Part shown: piece after piece, positions 27,757-36,008 of the stretch
How the letters are laid out: each line of letters begins with the position of its first letter
How positions within the stretch are numbered: the stretch's first letter is position 1
Assembly: GCA_028716085.1 (NCBI GenBank)
Contig: JAQUQM010000003.1
Span: 1 to 53,271 of the forward strand
From: Dehalococcoidia bacterium
Lineage (GTDB): Bacteria; Chloroflexota; Dehalococcoidia; GIF9; UBA5629
Direction: 5' to 3'
DNA length: 53,271 nt
The notes under the pieces: generated by a model
Seen by the model: only the letters and a program-made list of their open reading frames with translations
Told to the model about the DNA's origin: nothing
Databases searched by the model: none
Program-made: the position numbers and the translations under genes

Positions 27757-27786
27757 ATTATAAACATTATTGACAATTTGTCAATA
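27757..27786 (-). promoter_or_regulatory. padR promoter with overlapping inverted repeat
   Basis: On the minus strand TTGACA (complement of 27779-27784), 16 bases, and TATAAT (complement of 27757-27762) form a near-consensus promoter. The inverted repeat TATTGACA-ATT-TGTCAATA (27768-27786) covers the -35 and spacer, so a bound repressor would block polymerase. PadR itself is the natural candidate. Confidence 0.72.
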
Positions 27787-27896
27787 TTACTGGCGCATAA
27801 ATCCAGTCATTGGCAATGCGTAATAATAAAACGCCTGGCATATTGGCAGTAATGCCGTACCGCACACCGGCATAAATTGCACATTTCTTATTAACA

Positions 27897-27926
27897 TTGA
27901 CAAGTATATAGTATTACTATATACTT
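27897..27926 (+). promoter_or_regulatory. merR-type promoter with a perfect 12-bp inverted repeat
   Basis: TTGACA (27897-27902), 17 bases, TATACT (27920-27925). A perfect inverted repeat with 12-base arms (AAGTATATAGTA and its complement) and a single central T covers 27902-27926, the whole spacer and the -10. MerR-family proteins bind in this position. The repeat precedes the MerR gene by 22 bases. Confidence 0.78.
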
Positions 27927-27948
27927 CATATTTGTAGGTTTTGCTGCG

Positions 27949-28647
27949 ATGAAAAAAGCCAGTATTGCAAAAACGAGGTTGATGAGGATAGGCGAGGTGG
28001 CTAAAGCTACGGGTGTCTCGTTGCCTACCATACACTACTATGTTCGAGAAGGCTTAATCTCTCCGGAAATGAAGACCGCGCGCAATATGGCATATTATGC
28101 CCCTGAGTGTGTTGATGACATCCGGTTAATCAAGGAACTGCAGGCAAAAAGGTTCCTTCCTCTGTCCTTGATAAAGCTGGTAATGAATGCCAAGCATGAG
28201 GGTCAAGACATTGGCCATCTTGCCGAGATGCGTTCTTTCCTGGATGACATATTTCAGCCGGTTGGAGAACCAGCGTCTAAGAGCCTGACATTTGACGAAT
28301 TAATTGATGCCAGTGGGCTATCTGTATCCGGTCTCAATACGCTGGAAACCCAGGGATTGTTGATGCCGTCACAGACTGCAAACGGTCGCCTCTACGACGA
28401 TATCGATTTGCGTATCGCCCGGATTGCCAAAGAGCTTGCCGGATACGGACTGACTCCCGACGACCTAAGCGTTTATAAATCATACATAAAAGCAATACAT
28501 ACCGAGGCAAGGACGATACATGAAAAAATTCACGGGATTCAGGAGAGGGACACCATCCCCATTACCAGGCTGATCAACGCTTTAAATAGTATGAAGTCAT
28601 GCCTTGCGACCAAAATTTACCGGCAGATCGCTCTGGAACTGCATTAA
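27949..28647 (+). CDS. MerR-family regulator with a second winged-helix-like half
   Basis: 232 residues. The N-terminal HTH is MRIGEVAKATGVSLPTIHYYVREGLISP followed by the wing NMAYYAPECVDDIRLIKEL, typical MerR. Residues about 115-180 (FDELIDASGLSVSGLNTLETQGLL, then GRLYDDIDLRIARIAKEL) repeat the same pattern, suggesting a tandem second MerR-like domain in place of a metal-binding tail. No clustered cysteines are present, so metal sensing is unlikely. It probably autoregulates through the palindrome upstream and may control the ferredoxin pair downstream. Confidence 0.87.
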   Translation: MKKASIAKTRLMRIGEVAKATGVSLPTIHYYVREGLISPEMKTARNMAYYAPECVDDIRLIKELQAKRFLPLSLIKLVMNAKHEGQDIGHLAEMRSFLDDIFQPVGEPASKSLTFDELIDASGLSVSGLNTLETQGLLMPSQTANGRLYDDIDLRIARIAKELAGYGLTPDDLSVYKSYIKAIHTEARTIHEKIHGIQERDTIPITRLINALNSMKSCLATKIYRQIALELH

Positions 28648-28691
28648 TAGGACGCCGGACTTAAACTCACTTAAGGAAGTGTGGATTTAGA

Positions 28692-28973
28692 TTGCATCAT
28701 CCCATATTTAAACATATTCTGACTGAATACATCCGGCTGGACACCCGGTTATGCCGGGCATGCTGGAACTGTGTCGATTCATGCCCGAACGGCGTAATTG
28801 GCAAAACGTGGCCTGTATTTCATAAACATGCCCATATCGATTATGCCGGCAGATGCAAAGGGTGCCTCAAATGTGTGAGTACCTGTCCCTATCATGCCGT
28901 TATAATCCGGCGTTATCGGACGAAGAATAATCAGACAGGAAGGAGTTCCTCATGCGAAGAATTATCAGCATAG
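28692..28973 (+). CDS. 2[4Fe-4S] ferredoxin-type protein
   Basis: 93 residues. Two cluster motifs are visible: CRACWNCVDSCP and CKGCLKCVSTCP, enough for two [4Fe-4S] clusters. The start is TTG 28692 with GGAAG somewhat far upstream (about 12 bases), so the start is uncertain. It lies 44 bases after the MerR gene and overlaps the membrane protein gene by 22 bases, so these three could be one unit. It probably passes electrons to the small membrane protein that follows. Confidence 0.85.
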   Translation: MHHPIFKHILTEYIRLDTRLCRACWNCVDSCPNGVIGKTWPVFHKHAHIDYAGRCKGCLKCVSTCPYHAVIIRRYRTKNNQTGRSSSCEELSA

Positions 28974-29155
28974 CCATGCCCCTATTGATGATTTTATCTA
29001 TCGTGACCGGTATAGCGGAATCGCAACCCTCTCATACGGGCAAACCGGTGCTCCACATTGCTATAGTGATACTTTTTGCTGTTGCGGCTTGCGCCCATGC
29101 CTGGGTGAACAGGAAAGTTCTCGCAAAATATCTGTTCGGCTCAAAGAAGGGTTAG
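28952..29155 (+). CDS. small two-helix membrane protein (DUF4405-like)
   Basis: 67 residues. Two hydrophobic segments (IAMPLLMILSIVTGIAES and VLHIAIVILFAVAACAHAWVNRKVL) contain histidines positioned like haem ligands in short cytochrome-b-like proteins of the DUF4405 kind. AGGAAGGAG before ATG is a strong ribosome binding site. It overlaps the ferredoxin gene, which supports a membrane electron-transfer pair. Haem binding is inference. Confidence 0.65.
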   Translation: MRRIISIAMPLLMILSIVTGIAESQPSHTGKPVLHIAIVILFAVAACAHAWVNRKVLAKYLFGSKKG

Positions 29156-29175
29156 GGCAACAACACCACGGAACG

Positions 29176-29219
29176 AAAGACAATAATCCGCTGAGTATTT
29201 AGTGGTCCGGATTGTCTTT
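29176..29219. terminator. terminator hairpin between convergent genes
   Basis: AAAGACA-ATA-ATCCG pairs with CGGAT-TGTCTTT, leaving a three-base bulge, and the plus strand continues with TTTTGC. The right arm lies inside the 3' end of the SDR gene. Confidence 0.5.
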
Positions 29220-30209
29220 TGCTTTGCGAAGATACCCGTTATCCCCGAACCAGTTTATGGCTTTTTCAATGGAGGTCCTGACGGGCGTCTGCGGCAGGCC
29301 CAGTTCCCTTATGGCCTTGGAGCAGTCATAATATTCGTACTTCCTGCCGATTTTCAGTTCAGATGCTGTGCTTGCCGGGGGCTTCTTAGTGAAAAATGCT
29401 TCCAGTTCATATAAATAGGTAATAGCGAGAGCCAGGTGATAGGGTATTTTGAATGCAGGCGGCTTAACTCCGGCTACCTCGCTTATCAATTTGAAATAAT
29501 CCGAGACCGTCATATTCTCATTTCCGAAAAGATATCTTTCGCCTATCCTGCCCTTTTTGGCTGCAAGAATTTGCCCGCGCGCAACATCCTCAACATCGAT
29601 AATATTGACTCCCCCTTCTACGTAGCCGGGCAGTTCCCCGTTGGCGACGGCAAGAATCAACTGACCGGAAGGCGTTGGCTTTATATCCCGTGCGCCGATA
29701 ACAATAGTTGGGTTGACGATGACGATGGGCAAGCCACGGGCGACGAATTTCATAGCCTCAACTTCGCCGAGGTACTTGGATATGGAATAGTGGTCATGAG
29801 TGTCCCAGTGATTGAACTCGGCTGTTTCATCGGCAGGCTTTTCAGCCCCGTGCGCGCCCATCGTATTATTGGTGCTTGTATAGACGACTTTCCGCACTCC
29901 GGCTTTAAGCGCCGCAGCCATGGATGTCTTTGTTCCTTCGACATTGACCTCATAGGCAACATTTTTATTAGGCGCCCAGTGAGAAAAATAGGCAGCAGTG
30001 TAAAAAAGCTTTTCAATCCCCTGAAGCGCCTTTGCCATGGAATCCTCGTCGCGGATGTCGCCATAGACTATTTCCACATCAAGATTGTCAATATTGCGGG
30101 TGTCGCTGGTCTTCCTTATGAGAACCCTGACATCCTCCCCGTCTTTAATCAGCTCTCGTACAATGGCCGAACCTATTAATCCCGTTGCGCCCGTTACCAG
30201 GTTCTTCAT
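29199..30209 (-). CDS. NAD(P)-dependent epimerase/dehydratase-type SDR (dihydroflavonol reductase-like)
   Basis: 336 residues, extended short-chain dehydrogenase. The nucleotide motif is LVTGATGLIGSAIVREL at the N-terminus, and HYSISKYLGEVEA is the catalytic YxxxK. VNPTIVIGARDIKPTPSG is typical of the HpnA/dihydroflavonol-4-reductase-like branch. It probably oxidises or reduces a sugar, sterol-like or polyketide carbonyl; the substrate is unknown. AGAGG upstream supports ATG 30209. Convergent with the ferredoxin pair. Confidence 0.87.
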   Translation of the reverse strand: MKNLVTGATGLIGSAIVRELIKDGEDVRVLIRKTSDTRNIDNLDVEIVYGDIRDEDSMAKALQGIEKLFYTAAYFSHWAPNKNVAYEVNVEGTKTSMAAALKAGVRKVVYTSTNNTMGAHGAEKPADETAEFNHWDTHDHYSISKYLGEVEAMKFVARGLPIVIVNPTIVIGARDIKPTPSGQLILAVANGELPGYVEGGVNIIDVEDVARGQILAAKKGRIGERYLFGNENMTVSDYFKLISEVAGVKPPAFKIPYHLALAITYLYELEAFFTKKPPASTASELKIGRKYEYYDCSKAIRELGLPQTPVRTSIEKAINWFGDNGYLRKAKDNPDH

Positions 30210-30475
30210 TACTCAATACCTCTCATGTTCATCGATTAATCGCCATTCAGACACCTTGAACCAATTCCACCCTGATCATCCATACCGGCAAATTGGTGAT
30301 GTTAATTTGGCATATTTTACATTATGAAGTCAAGATATCTACTATATTCGTTATTCTTCCGGCAGAATTTTTCTGTGCTATAATTCTGATTTGATATTTC
30401 CCGCAGGGCAACAGGGTATGATGAGACAGGTGCAAAAGTCTATGTCAGACAAGGCACTTATGCCAGGAATCGCAG

Positions 30476-31321
30476 ATGTCTCTTAACAGCACGCTTAGAA
30501 AAGCAAGGTTTGAAGTGATCCCCATGAAGGGGGTGACAGATGAAATAACGGCTTTGCCCGTTGGGTCAGTTGTGACGGTTACCGCCTCGCCTCGCAAGGG
30601 AATAGATGCCACATTCAAGCTTTCCGAGGAACTGGTCAGACGTGGATTTAGGGTGGTGCCTCACCTGGCAGCACGGCAAATTCAGGATAAGGGCCACTTG
30701 CGTGAGATGGTTGAACGGCTGTCGGCGGGGGGATTTGAAGATGTTTTTGTAATCGGCGGTGATGTTGCTAAACCGGCTGGTATTTATGAATCGTCAGCCG
30801 CGTTGATAGCCGACATGGTTGAGATGGGCAACAGACCCCTGCGTATCGGCATCGCAGCATATCCCGAAGGTCACCCGTTAATCGGTGGGGAAACCCTGAT
30901 GCAGGCGCTTAAGGACAAACAGCCCTTTGCCGATTATATGGTCACACAGATTTGTTTTGACCCGCAGACTATCAGCAAATGGCTGTCCAGCGTGAGATCG
31001 AACGGTATCACACTGCCTGTTTACATCGGAATCCCCGGCGTATTAAGCCGGCAGAAATTGCTGGAGATATCATTAAGGGTAGGCGTGGGTGATTCCACCC
31101 GGTTTTTAAAGAACCACTTCAGCATGCTTGCCATGATACTACGGCGTGATATATACAATCCGGATAGCCTGGTAAAAAGGATCTCGGCATCACCCATTGG
31201 CAAGGACCTGGCAGGCTTTCACATCTATACCTTTAACCAATGCGGATCGACAGAGCAGTGGAGGCAGAAAACGCTAAAGCTGGGCAGAAAGAGTAAAATC
31301 ACACAAGGACGTCTTTTATAG
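30476..31321 (+). CDS. methylenetetrahydrofolate reductase-family protein
   Basis: 281 residues, a (beta/alpha)8 MTHFR-type barrel: VTVTASPRKGIDATFKLSEEL, VVPHLAARQIQDKGHL, EDVFVIGGDVAKPAGIY, IGIAAYPEGHP and ADYMVTQICFDPQTI. The order and spacing match MetF/MTHFR, which reduces methylene-THF to methyl-THF. The usual first-strand TYG is replaced by TASPRKG, so it may be a divergent form, for instance one acting in C1 or demethylation pathways. AGGAATCGCAG precedes ATG 30476. It is monocistronic and borders the accessory island. Confidence 0.82.
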   Translation: MSLNSTLRKARFEVIPMKGVTDEITALPVGSVVTVTASPRKGIDATFKLSEELVRRGFRVVPHLAARQIQDKGHLREMVERLSAGGFEDVFVIGGDVAKPAGIYESSAALIADMVEMGNRPLRIGIAAYPEGHPLIGGETLMQALKDKQPFADYMVTQICFDPQTISKWLSSVRSNGITLPVYIGIPGVLSRQKLLEISLRVGVGDSTRFLKNHFSMLAMILRRDIYNPDSLVKRISASPIGKDLAGFHIYTFNQCGSTEQWRQKTLKLGRKSKITQGRLL

Positions 31322-31578
31322 CAGACCGCCAATGAACCTTACCTATTGCGCGCATTTAGCTATAAGTATTGTGGAAATAGAAGATTTGGTAGCGCATACC
31401 GGTTTATAGTTATGTCTACCAAAGAGCCATTATACAAAAGTCATAAATCTATTTTGTCATATTTACCAAAACAATCTTGATCGTTTACTAACAACTACTG
31501 CCATGTAATTCTATTCGGTTGGTTAGCTAAACGTTAGCGAGTTATTGGCCATCTCAGCAATTCTAATTGATCAATCTT
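31322..31578. other. AT-rich boundary segment with the left copy of a 17-bp repeat
   Basis: No gene is seen here. It holds the left copy of TTGGTAGCGCATACCGG (31388-31404) and, about 105 bases further on, a TTAGCTAAACGTTAGCG segment resembling the attagc repeats at 34406-34449. The last 50 bases (GTTATTGGCCATCTCA) are roughly similar to 34440-34460. This looks like a degenerate copy of the segment at 34186-34553. Confidence 0.5.
31388..31404 (+). repeat. 17-bp direct repeat, left copy
   Basis: TTGGTAGCGCATACCGG, identical to 34284-34300. The core TTGGTAGCGCA matches the D-arm of some tRNAs, for example tRNA-Pro, but no complete tRNA is present. The two copies enclose the cyclase module. Confidence 0.7.
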
Positions 31579-32772
31579 TTACCTATTTTCCATTTTAATC
31601 CAATTTGGTAGTTTAGGTGTGAATAACTTTTCTAGCAAAATAACTTTATGTCCGACCAATGTCTCTCCGGTCTTTATCTTGATCGCTGACTCGGTACAAT
31701 TAAGATACTCACTGTATCGATCAACAACTAGTTCATAAGCTCTCTGATTTAACAGAGTGTTACCGGCATCAACGCCGGACATCCTGCAGGCATACACCAC
31801 CGCATTTCCAATAACTGTATATGCATCTTGCATCTTAACCAAAGGAGTATTGTCACAATCAATGCCAATCCCTAATCCAATCTCTTGTTGGATTGCAATA
31901 AAGCGGTCCCGATTGTTAATATAATGGTTGCTAAAACACTTATGGCATTCAGAAGCCGATTTAATTGCATAATAAACTGCATCTTGTCCACTATAGAAAT
32001 CAGGGAAGAACGCAAGAATACCATCACCGGTGAATTTGTCGAAAACTCCGAAATTATCTTTTATTATCTTTATTAAATCTGTGCACACGTTCATAATGAA
32101 CTCTACATATCCTTGTGGCGTCCTAGCCAACAACATGAGCTCTGTGGAGCGTCTAATATCTATAGATATAACCACAGTATTGCATGATTGGGTATTCTCA
32201 AATTGATTAAATAACTCACCTGATTTCTGAAGGTGCTGCCTAGCCTCCTCTTTTACATGATATAAAAGAAACTGATATCTCTTTTCTTTTCCTAATTCAC
32301 TTCTTGTCTCATAATATTCATTAGTTTTCTTCTTGAACTGCTCATTTTCCTGCATGGATTGGGCTTGAGTTATTCCTTTTTCTTTGAGTATAGCTTCAGC
32401 GGCTAAAATCTCATTATGTTGTTTGGCAACACGATCTTCCAATTCTTTAATACGTTTTTGTAGTTCTTTTTCATTGTTTGATGGCAAATGTATAGTCTCC
32501 CACATAAATGGCATTGTAAATGAATCGGCAAATGGCTGTTCCGGTACCTCTGCCCAAGGCGTCTGTCCTGATATAGGGCTCCACATCTTGTCAAACTCGG
32601 GAGGTGGTGAATATTGGTCATGCCATGATATATCAGCCCCAAATCCATGTTGTCTACGGGACGAAGAGATTAGACCGTCCTCAACATATTTATTATTAGA
32701 TTCATCAGGAGATTCTTTCGGTTTGTTCTTTTCTTCCATTTGCTGATCATCGTTTTTATGATTCTTTTCCAT
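31579..32772 (-). CDS. class III nucleotidyl cyclase with coiled coil (Pycsar-like candidate)
   Basis: 397 residues from ATG 32772, which has AGGTGG seven bases upstream (the track start at 32895 overlaps the next gene). Residues about 100-190 are charged and coiled-coil-like. The C-terminal cyclase domain has both metal aspartates (VVISIDIRRST and FDKFTGDGILAFF) and the Lys of adenine-type enzymes. The NxxxR segment reads GNAVVYACR: Arg is kept, but the transition-state Asn is Val and the substrate residue is Thr. It lies beside membrane proteins and restriction genes, as in Pycsar antiphage systems. The nucleotide made cannot be predicted. Confidence 0.8.
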   Translation of the reverse strand: MEKNHKNDDQQMEEKNKPKESPDESNNKYVEDGLISSSRRQHGFGADISWHDQYSPPPEFDKMWSPISGQTPWAEVPEQPFADSFTMPFMWETIHLPSNNEKELQKRIKELEDRVAKQHNEILAAEAILKEKGITQAQSMQENEQFKKKTNEYYETRSELGKEKRYQFLLYHVKEEARQHLQKSGELFNQFENTQSCNTVVISIDIRRSTELMLLARTPQGYVEFIMNVCTDLIKIIKDNFGVFDKFTGDGILAFFPDFYSGQDAVYYAIKSASECHKCFSNHYINNRDRFIAIQQEIGLGIGIDCDNTPLVKMQDAYTVIGNAVVYACRMSGVDAGNTLLNQRAYELVVDRYSEYLNCTESAIKIKTGETLVGHKVILLEKLFTPKLPNWIKMENR

Positions 32773-32810
32773 GTATAATCCACCTAAATAAAGAAAATAA
32801 CTTCGCTTCA

Positions 32811-33275
32811 TTAATTCAAGAGGCAAATTAGCCACTGCAAAAGAGCTGTCAATGTACCTGCTATCAAACCAGCAGTAATTGTTAGGGCTAACCAAGTTTT
32901 TTGTGTCGTATTAAAAGCATATAAGGTTCGATATGTTTTAAAGTCCAATTTTGTTGGAATCTCTGGCAAGATAATTAATGTGTCACCAGTATATCCCAGA
33001 AATTTCCCACCTACCATAACAGGGCTATGACTTTTATTTTTTTGTAGCTCCGGCACAGATATAACACCCCCGGTTTCGTCACCATTCGAAAATCTTATTG
33101 CCCAATAAATTTCTTGAGGTCCTGTAGATTCCCCAATTCTTGTTATAGTAAGTGCAAATCTTGGTTTGCCAGCTTGGAAATAGGGAAGAAAATCGAAGAG
33201 TAATCTACGGATCACTGCTTGCGGTATAACTTTGAATCTGTATCCTGCTAATTCCACTGTCTCACCACCAGCCAT
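32811..33275 (-). CDS. C-terminally anchored membrane protein, possible cyclase partner
   Basis: 154 residues. A soluble, strand-rich part (about 1-125, including TITRIGESTGPQEIYWAIRFSNG) is followed by one membrane helix (WLALTITAGLIAGTLTALLQWLICLLN). It is 38 bases upstream of the cyclase gene on the same strand, so the two are probably co-transcribed. A tail-anchored effector or partner is consistent with Pycsar-type systems, but no known effector domain is recognised. Confidence 0.6.
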   Translation of the reverse strand: MAGGETVELAGYRFKVIPQAVIRRLLFDFLPYFQAGKPRFALTITRIGESTGPQEIYWAIRFSNGDETGGVISVPELQKNKSHSPVMVGGKFLGYTGDTLIILPEIPTKLDFKTYRTLYAFNTTQKTWLALTITAGLIAGTLTALLQWLICLLN

Positions 33276-33384
33276 CGCTTTCTCCTAACTATCCTTTTTG
33301 ATTATCTTACCATAACAACTTTCGTATTTCATCATCGTATTAGTTAATGTCAATGTGTATTGCTAATAGTGGTAAAATTATATC

Positions 33385-34185
33385 GTGAGCTTCTGGGATT
33401 GGTTTATCAATATTCTTGGGATTGCCTATGTTAATCCTAATAGCTGGTTATCAATAGTTCTTTGGATAATTGCTTTATTTGACTTGGTTATCCTTGCTAT
33501 CTCTAAATGGGGATTACCAAAAGCCAAAGATCTAACTAAAAAAATATCAACAAAAATATTGAAGTTTGCTGCTCCAATATCCGTATTAGTAGTATTCGTG
33601 TGTTTTATAGTAGCAGCTTATTCCTCGCAAGTAGAGCAAGCAAAAGACTTAGAAACGGTTAATAAACGTGTAAAGGATTTAGAATTTGGGCAAGCATTAG
33701 CTACCCAAGTATTGAAGCAACAGTCACCTGCACAATTAATTCGCACTGCTACTGCCACCGTGGATATCTTTGTAAAATCAACAGAAGATATACAAACACA
33801 TGATTTAGGCAATGGTGGCTATCTCGGCTTTGGAAAAGGGCAAGATGCATTGTTAATAATGTATGCAGCAGAGGGTTATAGAAATCAGCAAGGTAACGGT
33901 ACGGTAAGATATCGATGCGTTTTAAATATGGATGCTACTAGTAAAGCTACTGAGCACGATATCCAATTCCTGAAGCAAGCAGAGTATATTCAAATTGGAT
34001 TTGTACTTATTCCAAAAGATGCTCAAGTGCAAGAGGGAAGTCAAGCTATAATAACGATCAATAATACTATTAGATGGGTGATCCCTATCCCCCCTCAAGC
34101 TGTAATCCCAAATACTTACCTTGGTGCCCCGTCAGCACTGTATGTGAGAAATATCCAGCAGTACCTACAAGATACAACGAAATGA
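33385..34185 (+). CDS. two-helix membrane protein with coiled coil and soluble domain
   Basis: 266 residues from GTG 33385. Two N-terminal membrane helices (SIVLWIIALFDLVILAI and FAAPISVLVVFVCFIVAAYS) are followed by a short coiled coil (QVEQAKDLETVNKRVKDLEF) and a 160-residue soluble domain. This resembles the layout of PycTM-like effectors: membrane helices plus a ligand-binding domain. It is divergent from the cyclase pair, 110 bases away. No catalytic motif is visible. A pore-forming effector gated by a cyclic nucleotide is an untested idea. Confidence 0.6.
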   Translation: MSFWDWFINILGIAYVNPNSWLSIVLWIIALFDLVILAISKWGLPKAKDLTKKISTKILKFAAPISVLVVFVCFIVAAYSSQVEQAKDLETVNKRVKDLEFGQALATQVLKQQSPAQLIRTATATVDIFVKSTEDIQTHDLGNGGYLGFGKGQDALLIMYAAEGYRNQQGNGTVRYRCVLNMDATSKATEHDIQFLKQAEYIQIGFVLIPKDAQVQEGSQAIITINNTIRWVIPIPPQAVIPNTYLGAPSALYVRNIQQYLQDTTK

Positions 34186-34283
34186 CATATCAAACCGAAA
34201 ATTACTTCAACGACATATAATACGAGGCCATTGAATTGGTCTCATCAAAATACATCGTGTCAAGGAGTAATTGCCCAAGGTAA

Positions 34284-34300
34284 TTGGTAGCGCATACCGG
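34284..34300 (+). repeat. 17-bp direct repeat, right copy
   Basis: TTGGTAGCGCATACCGG, identical to 31388-31404 and in the same orientation, 2.9 kb apart. Confidence 0.7.
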
Positions 34301-34405
34301 ATTTGCCAGTTAGTATAGTATAATGTAAATTTACGTTCAGTTTAGTACATATGTGTTATTTTGGGAATTCTGACTATGATCGTAAGGTGCTAAAACATTA
34401 TGACC

Positions 34406-34449
34406 GATTATTAGCGATTCATTAGCTATTTATTAGCTGTTTATTAGCT
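34406..34449 (+). repeat. four tandem 11-bp repeats
   Basis: Consecutive units GATTATTAGCG, ATTCATTAGCT, ATTTATTAGCT and GTTTATTAGCT, period 11, followed by a decayed fifth. About one helical turn per unit suggests cooperative protein binding, or they are remnants of a mobile-element end. Confidence 0.75.
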
Positions 34450-34553
34450 ATCTCATAGATTCAAATTATATGTGAAAAATAGAATGTACAGTAACAGACG
34501 ATGTAAAGATAGGCAACTGATCTATTTCTTATAACATTAAATAATAACCTATT

Positions 34554-36008
34554 TCAAATCCTATAGCACTCCAGTAAACCAGGCTTATTTTGATCGAGAC
34601 AGCGAGCAACGTATAGAAGATTTCGTGAGCTTAACCAGTTGGCAGTAACAACTTCTTGCATTTGTTTTGGTAACACGTTCATAGGCTTGCCATCTTTAAG
34701 TGAAATACGTTTAAGGAATTTTCCAGTTTGTATAAGAGCCCAACCTTCAGCAGGAACCGAAACTAAAATAACAGTGCGCCATGGTTTCAAATCACCTATT
34801 GTTAGACTCCACTCTTTTTTTTGGGATGCAATAGAAAACAGAGTAACCACAGCGTTAGGATAACGACCAATATGGACTTCACTAACATTATTGGCAATCA
34901 ATAGGCGATCATCGCCCGCAATAGCAATTTCATTAATCGGCTCATTACCCCAAGGTATTTCATGGAAAATACTGCTATTCAAGTCACCAATATGCAATGC
35001 AGATTTGCCAGATCTATCTGAATGTCCGCCACCGCAATACACAGTAGTACCTCTAAAGCATATGCAATGATCTGCAGATGCAAGACTACGCTGCTGATTG
35101 CCCTCCACACAATACAATTGGAAATGCTCGATAAAATATAATTTGCCATCCGGGCCGATTTTGGGACCAGGCAGATAGATTTGACCACATTTATAGGTTG
35201 ATAGTTCGAGCTTATCATTAGCTGTATTTATGATCAAAAGATTGTCATATGAAATTTCAACTACAAACAGTCCGGTCAAGGGGTCACTATCGGCATAACC
35301 GTAAATCTTATTCGGCCAAATCGATTCTGCCAAGACTGATCCATCAATTGTATTTACTAATTGAATCAATATTTGATTTTCTTGCTTTTCAGAAAGAACT
35401 AGTACCCTTTCAGGACTGACAAAACGTAGGAGACGTATAGTGGCGGAAGGAACGTTAATTGACCATCTAAGTTGATCAGTGCCACTGTCATAAGAGACTA
35501 CAGATCCATTGGGCTCTGTAAAGCATACTAAATCCTCATTTGGCGATATATTAATATTTCCAAGATACGCAATAGGAGTGCAGGCCAAATCTAGGCTGGA
35601 TATGCCTTCTGAAATAAATGCTTCCCTCTTCTCAGCTTCAAGATGATCAATAATGGACTGAGGAGAAAATGATGAAATCAGCATATTTCCACCACAGCGA
35701 GGGCATCGACCTTGATCCAAAGCTGCTATATTTGGTCCGCCGTAAATCACGGTACCATGTTTCGTCATAGCACCGGCGAGATAAAGAATAGGAATGACTT
35801 CATGGCTAAAGGGTCCACAATGGGGGCATCGTAATGAAAAGCCATTTGACGCATAGCTAAATGCTTCCCCTGAACCAAGATTAGGATAAGTTTTTATCAA
35901 AGCATCTCTAACTGCATCTACTAACTGTGAAAACTCAGACATTATGATGGTGATGGAGATAGGTGACTGACACGCACGTTGGGCAAATTCTTTAAAGTCG
36001 ACTCCCAT
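34554..36008 (-). CDS. zinc-ribbon and beta-propeller (PQQ/WD40-like) protein
   Basis: 484 residues from ATG 36008, preceded by AAGGAGG (the track start 36077 lacks one). Residues about 60-130 carry CPHCGPF and CPRCGGN, a zinc ribbon. From residue 150 onward there are repeating four-strand blades (LVCFTEPNGSVVSYDSGTDQLRWSI, KLYFIEHFQLYCVEG, DDRLLIANNVSEVH). No signal peptide, so it is cytosolic. It sits in the defence-like island next to a restriction-modification pair and may sense a ligand or partner. No catalytic domain is seen. Confidence 0.7.
   Translation of the reverse strand: MGVDFKEFAQRACQSPISITIIMSEFSQLVDAVRDALIKTYPNLGSGEAFSYASNGFSLRCPHCGPFSHEVIPILYLAGAMTKHGTVIYGGPNIAALDQGRCPRCGGNMLISSFSPQSIIDHLEAEKREAFISEGISSLDLACTPIAYLGNINISPNEDLVCFTEPNGSVVSYDSGTDQLRWSINVPSATIRLLRFVSPERVLVLSEKQENQILIQLVNTIDGSVLAESIWPNKIYGYADSDPLTGLFVVEISYDNLLIINTANDKLELSTYKCGQIYLPGPKIGPDGKLYFIEHFQLYCVEGNQQRSLASADHCICFRGTTVYCGGGHSDRSGKSALHIGDLNSSIFHEIPWGNEPINEIAIAGDDRLLIANNVSEVHIGRYPNAVVTLFSIASQKKEWSLTIGDLKPWRTVILVSVPAEGWALIQTGKFLKRISLKDGKPMNVLPKQMQEVVTANWLSSRNLLYVARCLDQNKPGLLECYRI

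Larger units (their letters stand above)
34186..34553. other. gene-free, AT-rich repeat segment
   Basis: No protein gene is supported in these 368 bases. They contain the right copy of the 17-bp repeat and the 11-bp tandem repeats, then an AT-rich run to the convergent beta-propeller gene. Confidence 0.6.

Noticed and set aside
29436-30179. 247-residue plus-strand ORF
   Set aside because: Antisense shadow of the SDR gene, with no domain.
30418-30486. 22-codon ORF overlapping the MTHFR start
   Set aside because: Short, no ribosome binding site and no recognisable sequence; probably chance.
31388-31404. tRNA gene
   Set aside because: Only a D-arm-like segment is present; no anticodon arm, T arm or acceptor stem follows.
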